64,000 nucleotides of DNA from Natrarchaeobaculum sulfurireducens (GTDB lineage: Archaea > Halobacteriota > Halobacteria > Halobacteriales > Natrialbaceae), in assembly GCF_003430825.1 (NCBI RefSeq), contig NZ_CP024047.1:3100001-3164000 (forward strand), given 5' to 3'. The notes under the pieces were generated by a model, which did no database searches, was not told where the DNA came from, and saw nothing but the letters and a program-made list of their open reading frames with translations. Position numbers and translations under genes: made by a program. Of the stretch, positions 52,091-61,100 are shown piece by piece; positions within the stretch are counted from its first letter, which is position 1; the number at the start of each line of letters is the position of its first letter.

Positions 52091-53123
52091 CGGCCGCGAC
52101 GTCGACTTCCACGCGGACCGCGTCGACGAGATCACCGACGAAGAGTACGTCGCCGTCACTCAGGAGACGTTCGTCGGGCCCGCCATCGAGGAGTTCCGCG
52201 ACTTCGAGCCAGTTTCTGACGAAACGACGGTCTACTACCTGTACGTCACCGACAACGCCGGCCGACTCGTCGGTGTCATGTCACTTCGTGAGCTGCTGAA
52301 CGCGCCCGAAGACGACGTCGTCGAAGCTCACATGGCCACCGACGTGGTGACGATCAACGCCGACGCAGACCCCGAGTGGGCCGCCGACGAGATCGCCGAG
52401 CGAGACTTCCCCGCGATGCCGGTCGTCGACGACGACGGCGTGCTCGTTGGCGTCCTCCGAACCGACAACATGATCGAAGTCGTCGAGGAGGAGGCAACCG
52501 AAGACATCCTCAAAAGCGCCGGCTTCTCCTTCGCCGACGTCGAACGGTCCCGAAGTTCGGCGATCCTCGAGTCCTCGATCCCGAGGATCCTCCGACTGCG
52601 ACTGCCGTGGCTGGTCGTCGCGCTCGCGGGCGGACTCCTCGCTGGCGGTGTCATCGAACAGTTCGAGGATACGCTCGAGGCAGTGGTTGCACTGGCCTTC
52701 TTCGTTCCGGTGATCATGGACATGGGCGGCAACGTCGGGACGCAGGCGTCGACGATCTTCGTTCGCGGACTGGCGCTCGGACAGATTGACGACCGAAACG
52801 CGATGAGACACTTCGCCCGGGAGGGAGTCATCGGCCTGCTCATCGGCCTCATCATCGGTGGCATCGGCGCGCTGGCTGCCTACGGCTGGCGGACGTGGGC
52901 TGGCGATCCGAACGCCGGAACGATCTCCGTCGTGGTGTTCATCGCCCTCGTGTCGGTCTGTGTGGTCGCATCCGTCGTCGGCTACGTCATCCCGTGGCTG
53001 ATGAACAAACTCGGGTTCGACCCCGCAGCAGCCTCGGACCCGCTGATCACGACCGTCAAAGACGTGACGGCGCTGCTGATCTACTTCGGCCTGGCCGCGG
53101 TGTTGCTCGCCGAACTGCTGTAG
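52077..53123 (+). CDS. mgtE: Magnesium transporter MgtE with CBS pair
   Basis: This protein has 348 residues from the ATG at 52077. Two CBS motifs (about 20-85 with YYLYVTDNAGRLVGVMSLRELL, and about 85-140 with FPAMPVVDDDGVLVGVLRTDNM) form the Mg2+-sensing module. The five-span pore carries FVPVIMDMGGNVGTQASTIFVRGLALGQI. The usual N-terminal superhelical domain of bacterial MgtE is missing or lies in the upstream ORF. It imports Mg2+ and closes when internal Mg2+ is high. It diverges from the half-MgtE operon. Confidence 0.92.
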   Translation: MGATSGRDVDFHADRVDEITDEEYVAVTQETFVGPAIEEFRDFEPVSDETTVYYLYVTDNAGRLVGVMSLRELLNAPEDDVVEAHMATDVVTINADADPEWAADEIAERDFPAMPVVDDDGVLVGVLRTDNMIEVVEEEATEDILKSAGFSFADVERSRSSAILESSIPRILRLRLPWLVVALAGGLLAGGVIEQFEDTLEAVVALAFFVPVIMDMGGNVGTQASTIFVRGLALGQIDDRNAMRHFAREGVIGLLIGLIIGGIGALAAYGWRTWAGDPNAGTISVVVFIALVSVCVVASVVGYVIPWLMNKLGFDPAAASDPLITTVKDVTALLIYFGLAAVLLAELL

Positions 53124-53368
53124 CCCCACGCTGACGCCTATTTTTCGCGCGCTATCGATCCCGTTTGCCGACGTCTCTGCTCGTTCGACCGACGGCTCGC
53201 CCACCACGCAGTAGACACGCCTATCGGAGGTATCTCAGCGAACGCGAGCACTCGGGCGAGCGCGAACGCGAACACGTCCTCGAGATCCCCAAACCGTTGT
53301 GGAAACGGACGTCCGTCGAAGGGCGGTCCCGGTGACGGTCGCTCGACCCAGTGAGAAAGGATCAGCCG

Positions 53369-53845
53369 TCAAAACGGACCCACAGCGACGAGTAGCCAGG
53401 CGAGCCCGATTCCCAACAGCGAGAGCACGAGGTTCGCCGCGGCGACCACCACCGCAAGGTCTCGATCACCGCGCTCCCAGAGCTGGACCGTCTCGACCGA
53501 AAACGACGAGAACGTGGTGAACGCCCCACAGGCACCGATCCCGACCAACTGAATCGTCGACTCCGTCGCACCGGCGAAGACGAACAATCCGAAAACGACG
53601 CTTCCAACCACGTTGACGACGAGCGTCGGGATCGGATACCGATCCGACGAAAGCTGGAGGTAGACCAGGTGCCGACAGACGGCACCGATCGCCGCGCCGG
53701 TACCGACGAGGTGTGCCGGTTCGGGATCGAACGAGGCGACGGCCGCGGTAGCGGCGACGACGGCGACAGCGACGGCGTCAACCGAGAGCATACCGTGGAT
53801 CGACCCGAGTAGACCGGCAGCGAGGGCGAGTGTCGTGGCGATCAC
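53369..53845 (-). CDS. crcB: Fluoride channel FluC/CrcB, subunit 2
   Basis: This protein has 158 residues. It is a four-span Fluc protein with the conserved GAVCRH, LVVNVVGSVVFG (pore Asn) and GACGAFTTFSSFSVE (central Phe/Thr/Ser track). The N terminus has an extra hydrophobic helix of about 30 residues (ATTLALAAGLLGS). Fluc channels export F- as antiparallel dimers. Its ATG overlaps the stop of subunit 1 by four bases, which suggests a heterodimer. Confidence 0.92.
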   Translation of the reverse strand: MIATTLALAAGLLGSIHGMLSVDAVAVAVVAATAAVASFDPEPAHLVGTGAAIGAVCRHLVYLQLSSDRYPIPTLVVNVVGSVVFGLFVFAGATESTIQLVGIGACGAFTTFSSFSVETVQLWERGDRDLAVVVAAANLVLSLLGIGLAWLLVAVGPF

Positions 53846-54231
53846 GCTCGCTCACCCCCGATCCGTCTGGCGACTCCACGGCCGACGAGTACGCCCGTAA
53901 ATCCGAGCACGTAGTTGACGCCGACGATAGCCAGCGCGAGCCAGACGGTCTCCGCCTCGGCGATCCCCATCGCGAACCCGCTGTAGGTCGTCAGCGACGA
54001 GAGAAACCCCGTCGTAAAGACGAGTCGCGACTGACGATCGACGATTCCGGTGTACTGGGCCTCGTAGACGAAGACGCCGAGGAGCGTGCTGCCGACAATG
54101 TTGACGAGCGCGATCGCCAGATCGTCGGGGACGGTTCCGAGTGCAAAGAACCGGAGGTTCGCACCGGCAAATCCACCGATGGCGATCAGTGCAAGCGTCT
54201 CGAGTCGGACGAGCGGATGTCGGTCTGCCAT
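53842..54231 (-). CDS. crcB: Fluoride channel FluC/CrcB, subunit 1
   Basis: This protein has 129 residues, the usual size. It has GGFAGANLRFF, LVNIVGSTLLGVFVYE (pore Asn) and TGFLSSLTTYSGFA, in which Tyr replaces one Phe of the standard TTFSTF track. It is the first gene of the fluc operon, and its start codon lies 14 bases after the predicted fluoride riboswitch. The operon should remove fluoride that enters as HF. Confidence 0.92.
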   Translation of the reverse strand: MADRHPLVRLETLALIAIGGFAGANLRFFALGTVPDDLAIALVNIVGSTLLGVFVYEAQYTGIVDRQSRLVFTTGFLSSLTTYSGFAMGIAEAETVWLALAIVGVNYVLGFTGVLVGRGVARRIGGERA

Positions 54232-54244
54232 GGCTGTCGAGTCA

Positions 54245-54320
54245 GGACAGGGACCGTCAGCCGCCCACGATATCGCAGGGATCGGCAGTTGGATCAGGCG
54301 GGCCCCATCGCCCGGTTACG
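54245..54320 (-). ncRNA. Fluoride riboswitch (crcB motif)
   Basis: Read on the minus strand, the leader of the crcB operon has GGCG-AUGGGGCC-CGCC (54312-54297), matching the crcB aptamer stem with the conserved AUGG start of its loop. A second stem CUGCC/GGCGG follows (54287-54283 with 54265-54261). Then comes CUGACGGUCCCUG, whose GGUCCC can pair with GGGGCC of the loop to form the diagnostic pseudoknot. A last hairpin CUGUC/GACAG ends two bases before the AUG and may be the expression platform. Known crcB RNAs sit in the same place before fluoride exporters. Confidence 0.75.
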
Positions 54321-54488
54321 GCAGGGGTTCTCACAGAACGGACATGAGCGTTGCGAAAGTCGACATGTCCACTCGAGACGGGAGCCGAACGCTCTCGGAG
54401 CATCGGCCCACAGCCAGCTGCGTTTCGCAGGAACAACTGTCGTAGCGAGTCCGAATCGCTCAAGTACGCGACCGGTCTATTCCGTAGC

Positions 54489-56555
54489 GTGTCGAAGCAG
54501 GTCCAGGACGTAGAGACGCTCTTCTGTCACGAGACCGGCGACGATTACCTCGTCGTCGTCGAACGCGACGGAACGCGGCTCTTCCGTGCAAAACTCGGAC
54601 TCTCCGAGACGTCGGCCGGTCCCCGTCCGGCGAAGTTCCGGCTCAAACAGGGCTCGAGCGAAGAGCCTCGCCAGCCCGACGAGTTCGTCGAACTCGCCCG
54701 GCGTACGAAGCGCATCCGAATCTCCGAACAGACCTCTCGCGAGGCCCGCGACGAGCTGATGGAGATGCTCGCGGGCTACCAGCTCGAGGAGAAAGCAAAG
54801 GCCGTCCGGACCTGTCGGTACTGTGCCTCTGCGGGCCGTTACTCACCGATTACGACCGAGACTGCCGTCAAAGACGACCAGGACTGGATCTGCCGGGACT
54901 GTGCCCAACAGGAACTCGAGCGTCAACTATCTTACTCCGGCGGCGGCCGGGTCACCGGCGACGCCAAAGACCGACTCGAGGACCTGATGCTCGAGGTGCA
55001 GGATCTACAGCGGATCGTCAACCTACTGAAAGGCCGCCTCGATCCCGATCTCACGAAGTTCGATACCATCTCGGCGACGACCGACGAGGTCGACCCGGTG
55101 CGGGTGGACTCGTTGAGCCTGCATCCGGGACTCCAGGGGTTGCTCGAGGATCGGTTCGAGACCCTGTTGCCGGTCCAGAGTCTCGCAGCGGAGAACGGCC
55201 TCTTCGAGGGCGACGACCAGCTGGTGGTGTCGGCGACGGCGACCGGGAAGACCCTCGTCGGCGAGATGGCTGGGATCGACCGCGTGCTGAACGGCAAGGG
55301 GAAGATGCTCTTTCTCGTCCCGCTCGTGGCGCTGGCCAACCAGAAGTACGAGGACTTCCAGGATGAATACGGCCACCTCGTCGACGTTTCGATCCGCGTC
55401 GGCGCGAGCCGAATCAACGACGACGGCAACCGGTTCGACCCGAACGCCGACGTCATCGTCGGCACCTACGAGGGAATCGACCACGCGCTGCGGACGGGCA
55501 AGGAGATGGGTGATATCGGCACCGTCGTCATCGACGAGGTCCATACCCTCAAAGAGGACGACCGGGGCCACCGCCTCGATGGACTGATTTCACGGCTCAA
55601 ATACACGTGCGAGCGACGTGCGGAGAGGCGGGACGGCTACGATGGTGCCCAGTGGGTCTACCTCTCGGCGACCGTCGGCAACCCCGAACAGCTCTCGGGC
55701 GCCCTCGAGGCGACGCTCATCGAGTTCGAGGAACGACCGGTGCCGATCGAACGCCACGTCACGTTTGCGGACGGCCAGGAGAAGGTCCGCATCGAGAACA
55801 AACTCGTCAAACGCGAATTCGACACCGAGTCCTCGAAGGGATATCGCGGGCAGACGATCATCTTCACCAACTCCCGACGGCGATGTCACGAGATCAGTCG
55901 CAAACTCGAGTACGCCTCCGCGCCGTACCACGCCGGGCTCGATTACAAGCGCCGGAAGACGGTCGAACGGCAGTTCGGCGAGCAGGACCTCGCGGCCGTC
56001 GTTACGACCGCCGCACTGGCTGCGGGGGTCGACTTCCCGGCCTCGCAGGTGATTTTCGATACGCTGGCGATGGGCATCGAATGGCTCTCGGTTCAGGAGT
56101 TCCACCAGATGCTCGGTCGCGCGGGCCGACCGGACTACCACGACGAGGGGACCGTGTACGTCCTCGTCGAGCCCGACTGCGCCTACCACAACTCGATGGA
56201 GATGAGCGAAGACGAGGTCGCGTTCAAACTCCTCAAAGGCGAGATGGAGGCGGTGATGACCCACTACGACGAGTCCGCGGCGATCGAAGAGACCCTCGCG
56301 AACGTCACCGTCGGCGGCAAGTCCGCGAAGGCGCTCAACGACCGGATGCTCGGCGAGGTCCCGACGAAACACGCCGTCGGCAAACTCCTGCAGTACGACT
56401 TCATCGACGGCTTCGAGCCGACGCCGCTCGGCCGGGTCGTCACCGAACACTTCCTCGACCCGGGCGAGGCGTTCGCCCTGCTGGACGGCATCCGAAAGGA
56501 CGCCCATCCCTACGACCTCATCGCCGACATCGAACTACGCGATTCACAGCTCTGA
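54489..56555 (+). CDS. Ski2-like DEVH-box helicase with zinc ribbon
   Basis: This protein has 688 residues from the GTG at 54489 (MSKQVQDVETLF). A zinc ribbon (C109xxC112 and C135xxC138) precedes a coiled region and the SF2 core. Walker A is ATATGKT (about 249-255), Walker B is DEVH (about 349-352), and LSATVGNPEQ, IIFTNSRRRC and QMLGRAGRPDYHDEG are the later motifs. It is close to Hel308/Ski2 but has the haloarchaeal zinc-bearing N terminus. The role is probably DNA or RNA unwinding in repair or decay. Confidence 0.85.
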   Translation: MSKQVQDVETLFCHETGDDYLVVVERDGTRLFRAKLGLSETSAGPRPAKFRLKQGSSEEPRQPDEFVELARRTKRIRISEQTSREARDELMEMLAGYQLEEKAKAVRTCRYCASAGRYSPITTETAVKDDQDWICRDCAQQELERQLSYSGGGRVTGDAKDRLEDLMLEVQDLQRIVNLLKGRLDPDLTKFDTISATTDEVDPVRVDSLSLHPGLQGLLEDRFETLLPVQSLAAENGLFEGDDQLVVSATATGKTLVGEMAGIDRVLNGKGKMLFLVPLVALANQKYEDFQDEYGHLVDVSIRVGASRINDDGNRFDPNADVIVGTYEGIDHALRTGKEMGDIGTVVIDEVHTLKEDDRGHRLDGLISRLKYTCERRAERRDGYDGAQWVYLSATVGNPEQLSGALEATLIEFEERPVPIERHVTFADGQEKVRIENKLVKREFDTESSKGYRGQTIIFTNSRRRCHEISRKLEYASAPYHAGLDYKRRKTVERQFGEQDLAAVVTTAALAAGVDFPASQVIFDTLAMGIEWLSVQEFHQMLGRAGRPDYHDEGTVYVLVEPDCAYHNSMEMSEDEVAFKLLKGEMEAVMTHYDESAAIEETLANVTVGGKSAKALNDRMLGEVPTKHAVGKLLQYDFIDGFEPTPLGRVVTEHFLDPGEAFALLDGIRKDAHPYDLIADIELRDSQL

Positions 56556-56590
56556 GTCGTCCCGAAGTCACACAGGTCCGACGGTCCGTC

Positions 56591-56848
56591 TCAGGGGACA
56601 AACGCAACGCCGAAGAGCGAGAGCACGAGCACGACCAGCGCGCCGGGGAGTCCGCCGAGGGCGACGATCACGAGCGCGATGGGCGTAACTGCGATCGAAA
56701 GGCCGAACAGGGCCTGGACCGCGAACAGCACCAGCAAGCCGACGACGGCGTTGACGAGCAGCGGCCTGACGGTCTCGAAGAGCGTCGATACGCCCATGAT
56801 CGCGACGAGAACGAGGACCAGAAGCAGAATCTCGAGTCCGGTAGCCAT
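56591..56848 (-). CDS. BofA-like (pro-sigmaK processing inhibitor family) membrane protein
   Basis: This is an 85-residue, very hydrophobic protein with two or three spans starting MATGLEILLLVLVLVAI. The pattern of LLVNAVVGLLVLFAVQALFG followed by ALVIVALGGLPGALVVLVLSLFG is the BofA domain. In archaea the bacterial sporulation role does not apply and the function is unknown. It is convergent with the helicase gene. Confidence 0.8.
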   Translation of the reverse strand: MATGLEILLLVLVLVAIMGVSTLFETVRPLLVNAVVGLLVLFAVQALFGLSIAVTPIALVIVALGGLPGALVVLVLSLFGVAFVP

Positions 56849-56900
56849 AGTCGGTGGTTGACCGGCGAGGGTCAAAACCGTTCGGACAAGAACGAAACCC

Positions 56901-56907
56901 TTTATGA
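56901..56907 (+). promoter_or_regulatory. TATA box of tRNA-Pro
   Basis: tttatga lies 24-30 bases upstream of the mature tRNA start, the normal archaeal spacing once a short 5' leader is allowed. Confidence 0.6.
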
Positions 56908-56930
56908 TGTGCACGCAAAAGGGAGGGTAC

Positions 56931-57003
56931 GGGATCGTGGGTTAGCCTGGTATACTTCGGGCCTTGGGTGCCCGTGACCGCGGTTCAAATCCGCGCGATC
57001 CCA
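56931..57003 (+). tRNA. tRNA-Pro (anticodon UGG)
   Basis: The cloverleaf is complete. The acceptor GGGATCG pairs with CGATCCC, with discriminator A at 57003. The anticodon stem CGGGC/GCCCG encloses loop CTTGGGT with anticodon TGG. The T arm is CGCGG-TTCAAAT-CCGCG. There is no intron, and CCA is not encoded beyond the discriminator. It reads CCN proline codons by wobble. Confidence 0.95.
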
Positions 57004-57163
57004 CTTACTTCGTCGCAAACAACACCGTGAGCCGCAGCTCGTGGTGGCGGGTACAACGCCGGTACTGGTGACCAGTCACGTTCGACCGGTGTCCCAGAGC
57101 AGCCACCAAACGAACGACTCGACGAGCTAAATCGTGACACGTGGCCTCCACGTTCGTGTAACG

Positions 57164-57170
57164 TTTATAT
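57164..57170 (+). promoter_or_regulatory. TATA box of the 57195 gene pair
   Basis: tttatat ends 25 bases before the ATG at 57195, as for a leaderless transcript, and supports that small ORF as a gene. Confidence 0.6.
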
Positions 57171-57194
57171 GCCACGTCGTGGGCACCCTGTACG

Positions 57195-57410
57195 ATGACG
57201 GCTACGACTACACCCATCACAGTGCCAACCGAATTCAGCTCTCCAGACGCCACCCTGGGCTCTCTGACCTGCCTCGGCACCGATGCCGTCGCCGTGACGG
57301 ACCTGCAAGAACGGCTCGAGCGGGCCACGGTTCCCCTCCCTCCAACTCTCTCGTCGCTCATCGATAACGACCGCGTCCGGCACCCGGAGGCGAGCGATGT
57401 CGGCCGATAA
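57195..57410 (+). CDS. Small protein of unknown function, first of a coupled pair
   Basis: This protein has 71 residues. It is a Thr/Pro-rich N terminus followed by a short helix (DLQERLERATVPLPP). I recognise no domain. A well-placed TATA box and a 14-base overlap with the following gene argue that it is real. The overlap suggests coupled translation and perhaps a joint function with the product of 57397. Confidence 0.55.
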   Translation: MTATTTPITVPTEFSSPDATLGSLTCLGTDAVAVTDLQERLERATVPLPPTLSSLIDNDRVRHPEASDVGR

Positions 57411-57993
57411 GTTCGCCGACGCCGCGCCCATCGCCCTCGAGTCGACCGGCGACTGCCGGATCGATTGCTACGTCAGGGCGTCCGTCCCTGGTCCGCTCGT
57501 CGAGACGGTCGACGCCGTCGTCGGACGACTCGAGCGCCTGCGCGAGCGAGAACAGATCGCTGCCTACCGGGTTACCGACTGGCCACCCGAACATCATATC
57601 GGCGGCGATAGCGGGGTGGGGACGCGTGACGACCTCGTCACCGAGTTCGAACGCTGGGCCAGCCGCCACGGCCACTCGCTCGAGCCGGCGTTTCGCCGCC
57701 GCGAGCGACCCACCACGTACGGCTGGGGTGCCTGCGATTGGCGCGAGCAGGTCCGCGTGCCGCTGGTCGCGCTAGCGGTGTACGATGAGAGCGCAGATAC
57801 CGACGAGGCGACGGACGATGACGCCATGAAGGGACTCCGAGCAGTCGTCCCGTATACCGAGCGGCCGGGGACGGCCGGGCAGCGAACCCACACCGTCCGG
57901 GAGTGGCTACGGCGAGCCGACCCGGAGGGCGACGCCGCATCGGCTCATCCAGGAGACCACGGCGAGGTCGTGCTTCTCGAGGGACGCCAGTAG
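57397..57993 (+). CDS. Haloarchaeal HTH-domain protein
   Basis: This protein has 198 residues. The N-terminal part (CRIDCYVRASVPGPLVETVDAVVGRLERLREREQIAAYRVTDWP) matches a family of haloarchaeal small HTH-type proteins with a beta strand, a helix and a strand. Gly/Arg-rich middle and Asp-rich linker regions follow, then a short beta end. Function unknown; the family members I recall are not characterised. It overlaps the preceding gene. Confidence 0.6.
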   Translation: MSADKFADAAPIALESTGDCRIDCYVRASVPGPLVETVDAVVGRLERLREREQIAAYRVTDWPPEHHIGGDSGVGTRDDLVTEFERWASRHGHSLEPAFRRRERPTTYGWGACDWREQVRVPLVALAVYDESADTDEATDDDAMKGLRAVVPYTERPGTAGQRTHTVREWLRRADPEGDAASAHPGDHGEVVLLEGRQ

Positions 57994-58124
57994 TGGTGGC
58001 TCTCGAGTGACGATGATGCGCTCGAGAGTTGGACAGGGCGGTTGACGAGGCGAGCGGTTGCGTCGGTTGTTGTGAACGAAACGAGATCTTATATGTCGTC
58101 ACAGCGTATCCTCGCTATCGCTAC

Positions 58125-61100
58125 ATGCCCTCTATACGGTCTGTGCTGACCGTCAGTGCCGTCGTCGTCTTCGTTCTCCTGGTCGGTTCGTTCGCTGCGA
58201 TGCCGACCGCGGACGACGGTGCAGACGGTGAGCCACGAGCCGAAAACCTCACTCCGGGTCCGACTGGCGACGGCGTCACCGTTGCGGTCGTCGACACGGG
58301 AATCGACGACGGGCACGTCGGACTCGAGGGTCGCGTCGTCGACCGAATCGATCTAACCGACGACGGAGACGACGCCGACAGCGACGAGGCCGACGTGGGC
58401 GTCGACGAACACGGCCACGGCACTCACGTCGCTGGGATCGTCGCTGGAAGCGGGGAGGGTGAGGACGGTGACGCTGGCCTTGCACCCGGGGCAGCCCTCG
58501 TCGACGTCCGGGTGCTCAGCGAGGAGGGTGAGGGGGACGCCGACCGGATCGCCGACGGCATCGAGTACGCGGTCGACGAGGCAGGCGCAGACATCGTCGT
58601 GTTGAGCCTCAACGTCGACGGCGTCGACGACGAGCCGATCGACGCGAGCGTCGCTCACGCGACCGAACAGGGGACCGTCGTCGTCGCCTCGGCCGGCAAC
58701 AGCGCCACTACGCGTTCGATCACGACTCCGGGAGCGACACCGGAGATGATCACCGTCGGCGCAACTGCAAAAGACGGCTCGGTCCTCGAGCACTCCTCGC
58801 GCGGGCCGACCGACGACGGTCACCTCAAGCCGGAACTCGTCGCACCGGGCGAAGACATCCCCGGCCCCGCTGTGGGGACGGGCGAGGAGTATACGACCCG
58901 AACGGGGACGAGCGTCGCCGCCCCACAGGTCGCCGCTACGGCCGCCCTGCTGCTCGAGACCGAGCCGTCGCTCTCACCACAAGAGATCGAGAGCCGACTC
59001 GCGAGCACCGCCCGGCCGCTCGAGGGGGCTGACGTCTACGCGGCTGGCGCTGGGAAACTCGACGTCGACCGGGCGCTCGAGCCGAATATCGTCGTCGACG
59101 AGGGGGTGATCGACTTCGGGCTCGTCGACGACGACGAGCCGGTGACGCAGACGGTGACCGTCGAGAACCACGACGATCAGGTACACGACCTCTCGCTCGA
59201 GGCCGACGTGACGAACCTCGACATCGAGATGGACGGAGGCGAAGTAGACGGAGACGGTGTGAGTGGAGGCGAAGTAGACGGAGACGGTGTGAGTGGAGGT
59301 GAAGTAGACGGAGACGGTGTGAGTGGAGACAAGGTGGACGAGGCCACTACGGATGGAGGTGACGCGGTGGCGAACGAGACGCTATCGGTGAACCGAAGCG
59401 AACTCACGCTCGAGCCCGGTGAGCGGGCAGCCGTCGAACTGACCGTCGATGCGGATGCCGACGCTGGCGTCCACTCGGGGGCGCTCGCGTATGCAGTCGA
59501 CGGCGAACCGCGGACGGTCCCCGTCGGCTTCGTTCGCGGTGGCGAGGTGACCGTCGAGAAGCGACCGCTGTCGGCCGGCGACCGGGTCGACGGCGATCCG
59601 CTGTTTTTCTTCAGCGAGGACGGCACCCATTCGGGCATACAGGACTTCGAGGACGGCGAGACGTCGTTCGTCGGCGGCGGCGGGACCTACGTCCTCTGGT
59701 CGAAGGGGGTCGATCAGGAGACCGGCTCTATCGTGTTTCTCTCGGAGCGAGTCGACATCGACGGCGAGAAACGGGTCGTCCTGGACGAGTCGGAGACGAT
59801 CCCGGTCGGCGTCGACGCCGAGCCGATCGTCGAGAAGTATGGACCGCTCGAGAACAACAGCGTCGTGGCGTCGATGAGCACTATGGCGGGAGACAGCACC
59901 CAGCGACTCTCCCGGACGCTGCTCGACGCCGACAACCGGACCGTTCGCGTCTCCGAAGACCCCGACAACGCGATCGCGACGACCTACCTGCTCACGCCCG
60001 ACTCCGACGACGAACTCGAGACGGCGGACGTCTTTCAGCTCCATCACGAGACCTCGAGCGCCGAGTGGGCGTCCCCGGTCGAGATCTCCCCGTCCGACCT
60101 CGAGACGACGGCGTACCGAATCCACCGGCCAACCCAGGACCTGCCGCTCGAGGCACAGGATCGAACGACGACCCGGTTCGAGTGGAACGACCCCGCCCGC
60201 TACTGGTTCGAACTGGGCGACAGCGGCGATCAGCGAGTCCACCGGACGACGACCGGCGTCTCACATGACCGCGAACTTCGTGGTGACGGCTGGCGGGCGA
60301 TCGTCGACGATCGTACTGCGGAGTCGACCGACGTCCTCGCCCACCCGCTGACTGCGGTCGTCGACTCGGTCGCGGTCGAAAACCACACGGTGACGATCGA
60401 GGGCGAGCCGCTCGCCGACGGTGCCGGAACGGAACTCTACGTGAGCGCAGAACACTCGCTGACGACCGCCGTCGGTGACGAGGTCGTCGATGTCGTCGAA
60501 AGCGACGAGCCGGAACTCCTCGCGCGAGACGTCCCGATCGATCACGACGAACCGCTCACGGTCGAACTCGCGGGCAACAACTCCGATGGATGGCTCTCGA
60601 CGAATACAAAGGCGACAGTTACGATCGACGAGCCCAGGCCGGGCGAGCCGCTCGAGGCACCGCTCGTCAGAGACGTCGACGTCGACGCCGACGAGACGAA
60701 CGCCGCAGGGCCGGGCGAGGTGACCGTCGCACTCGAGGTCGACGACCTCCGGTCGGTCTCGTCGCGGTCGGTCTGGTACGCCCCTGACGGGCCGGAGACC
60801 CCGCCCTGGGACGAGTCGACGGGCTGGGAACGTGCCGACACCGGTTACGAGGACGGCCGACTCACTGCCACGCTCGACGTGCCCGAGGACGCCGACACCG
60901 TGAGCCTCGCGGCCGAACTCGAGGCCGACGGCGACCGCGTCCGGACGATGACGGCCGACGCGTTCTACGCTGGCGAAGCACCGAACACGTCGACGCGAAC
61001 GATTTCGGGTCAGCTGCTCACCCACGACGGAACACCCGCGGACAACGACACCGTCCTCGCGGCCCCCGTCGACGGCGACGACGCACCCACGATCGACCGA

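Noticed and set aside
53124-53368. A possible 40-55 residue ORF in the spacer between mgtE and crcB (YRRYLSEREHSG)
   Set aside because: No ATG or GTG start in a good position, no promoter, and both flanking genes converge here.
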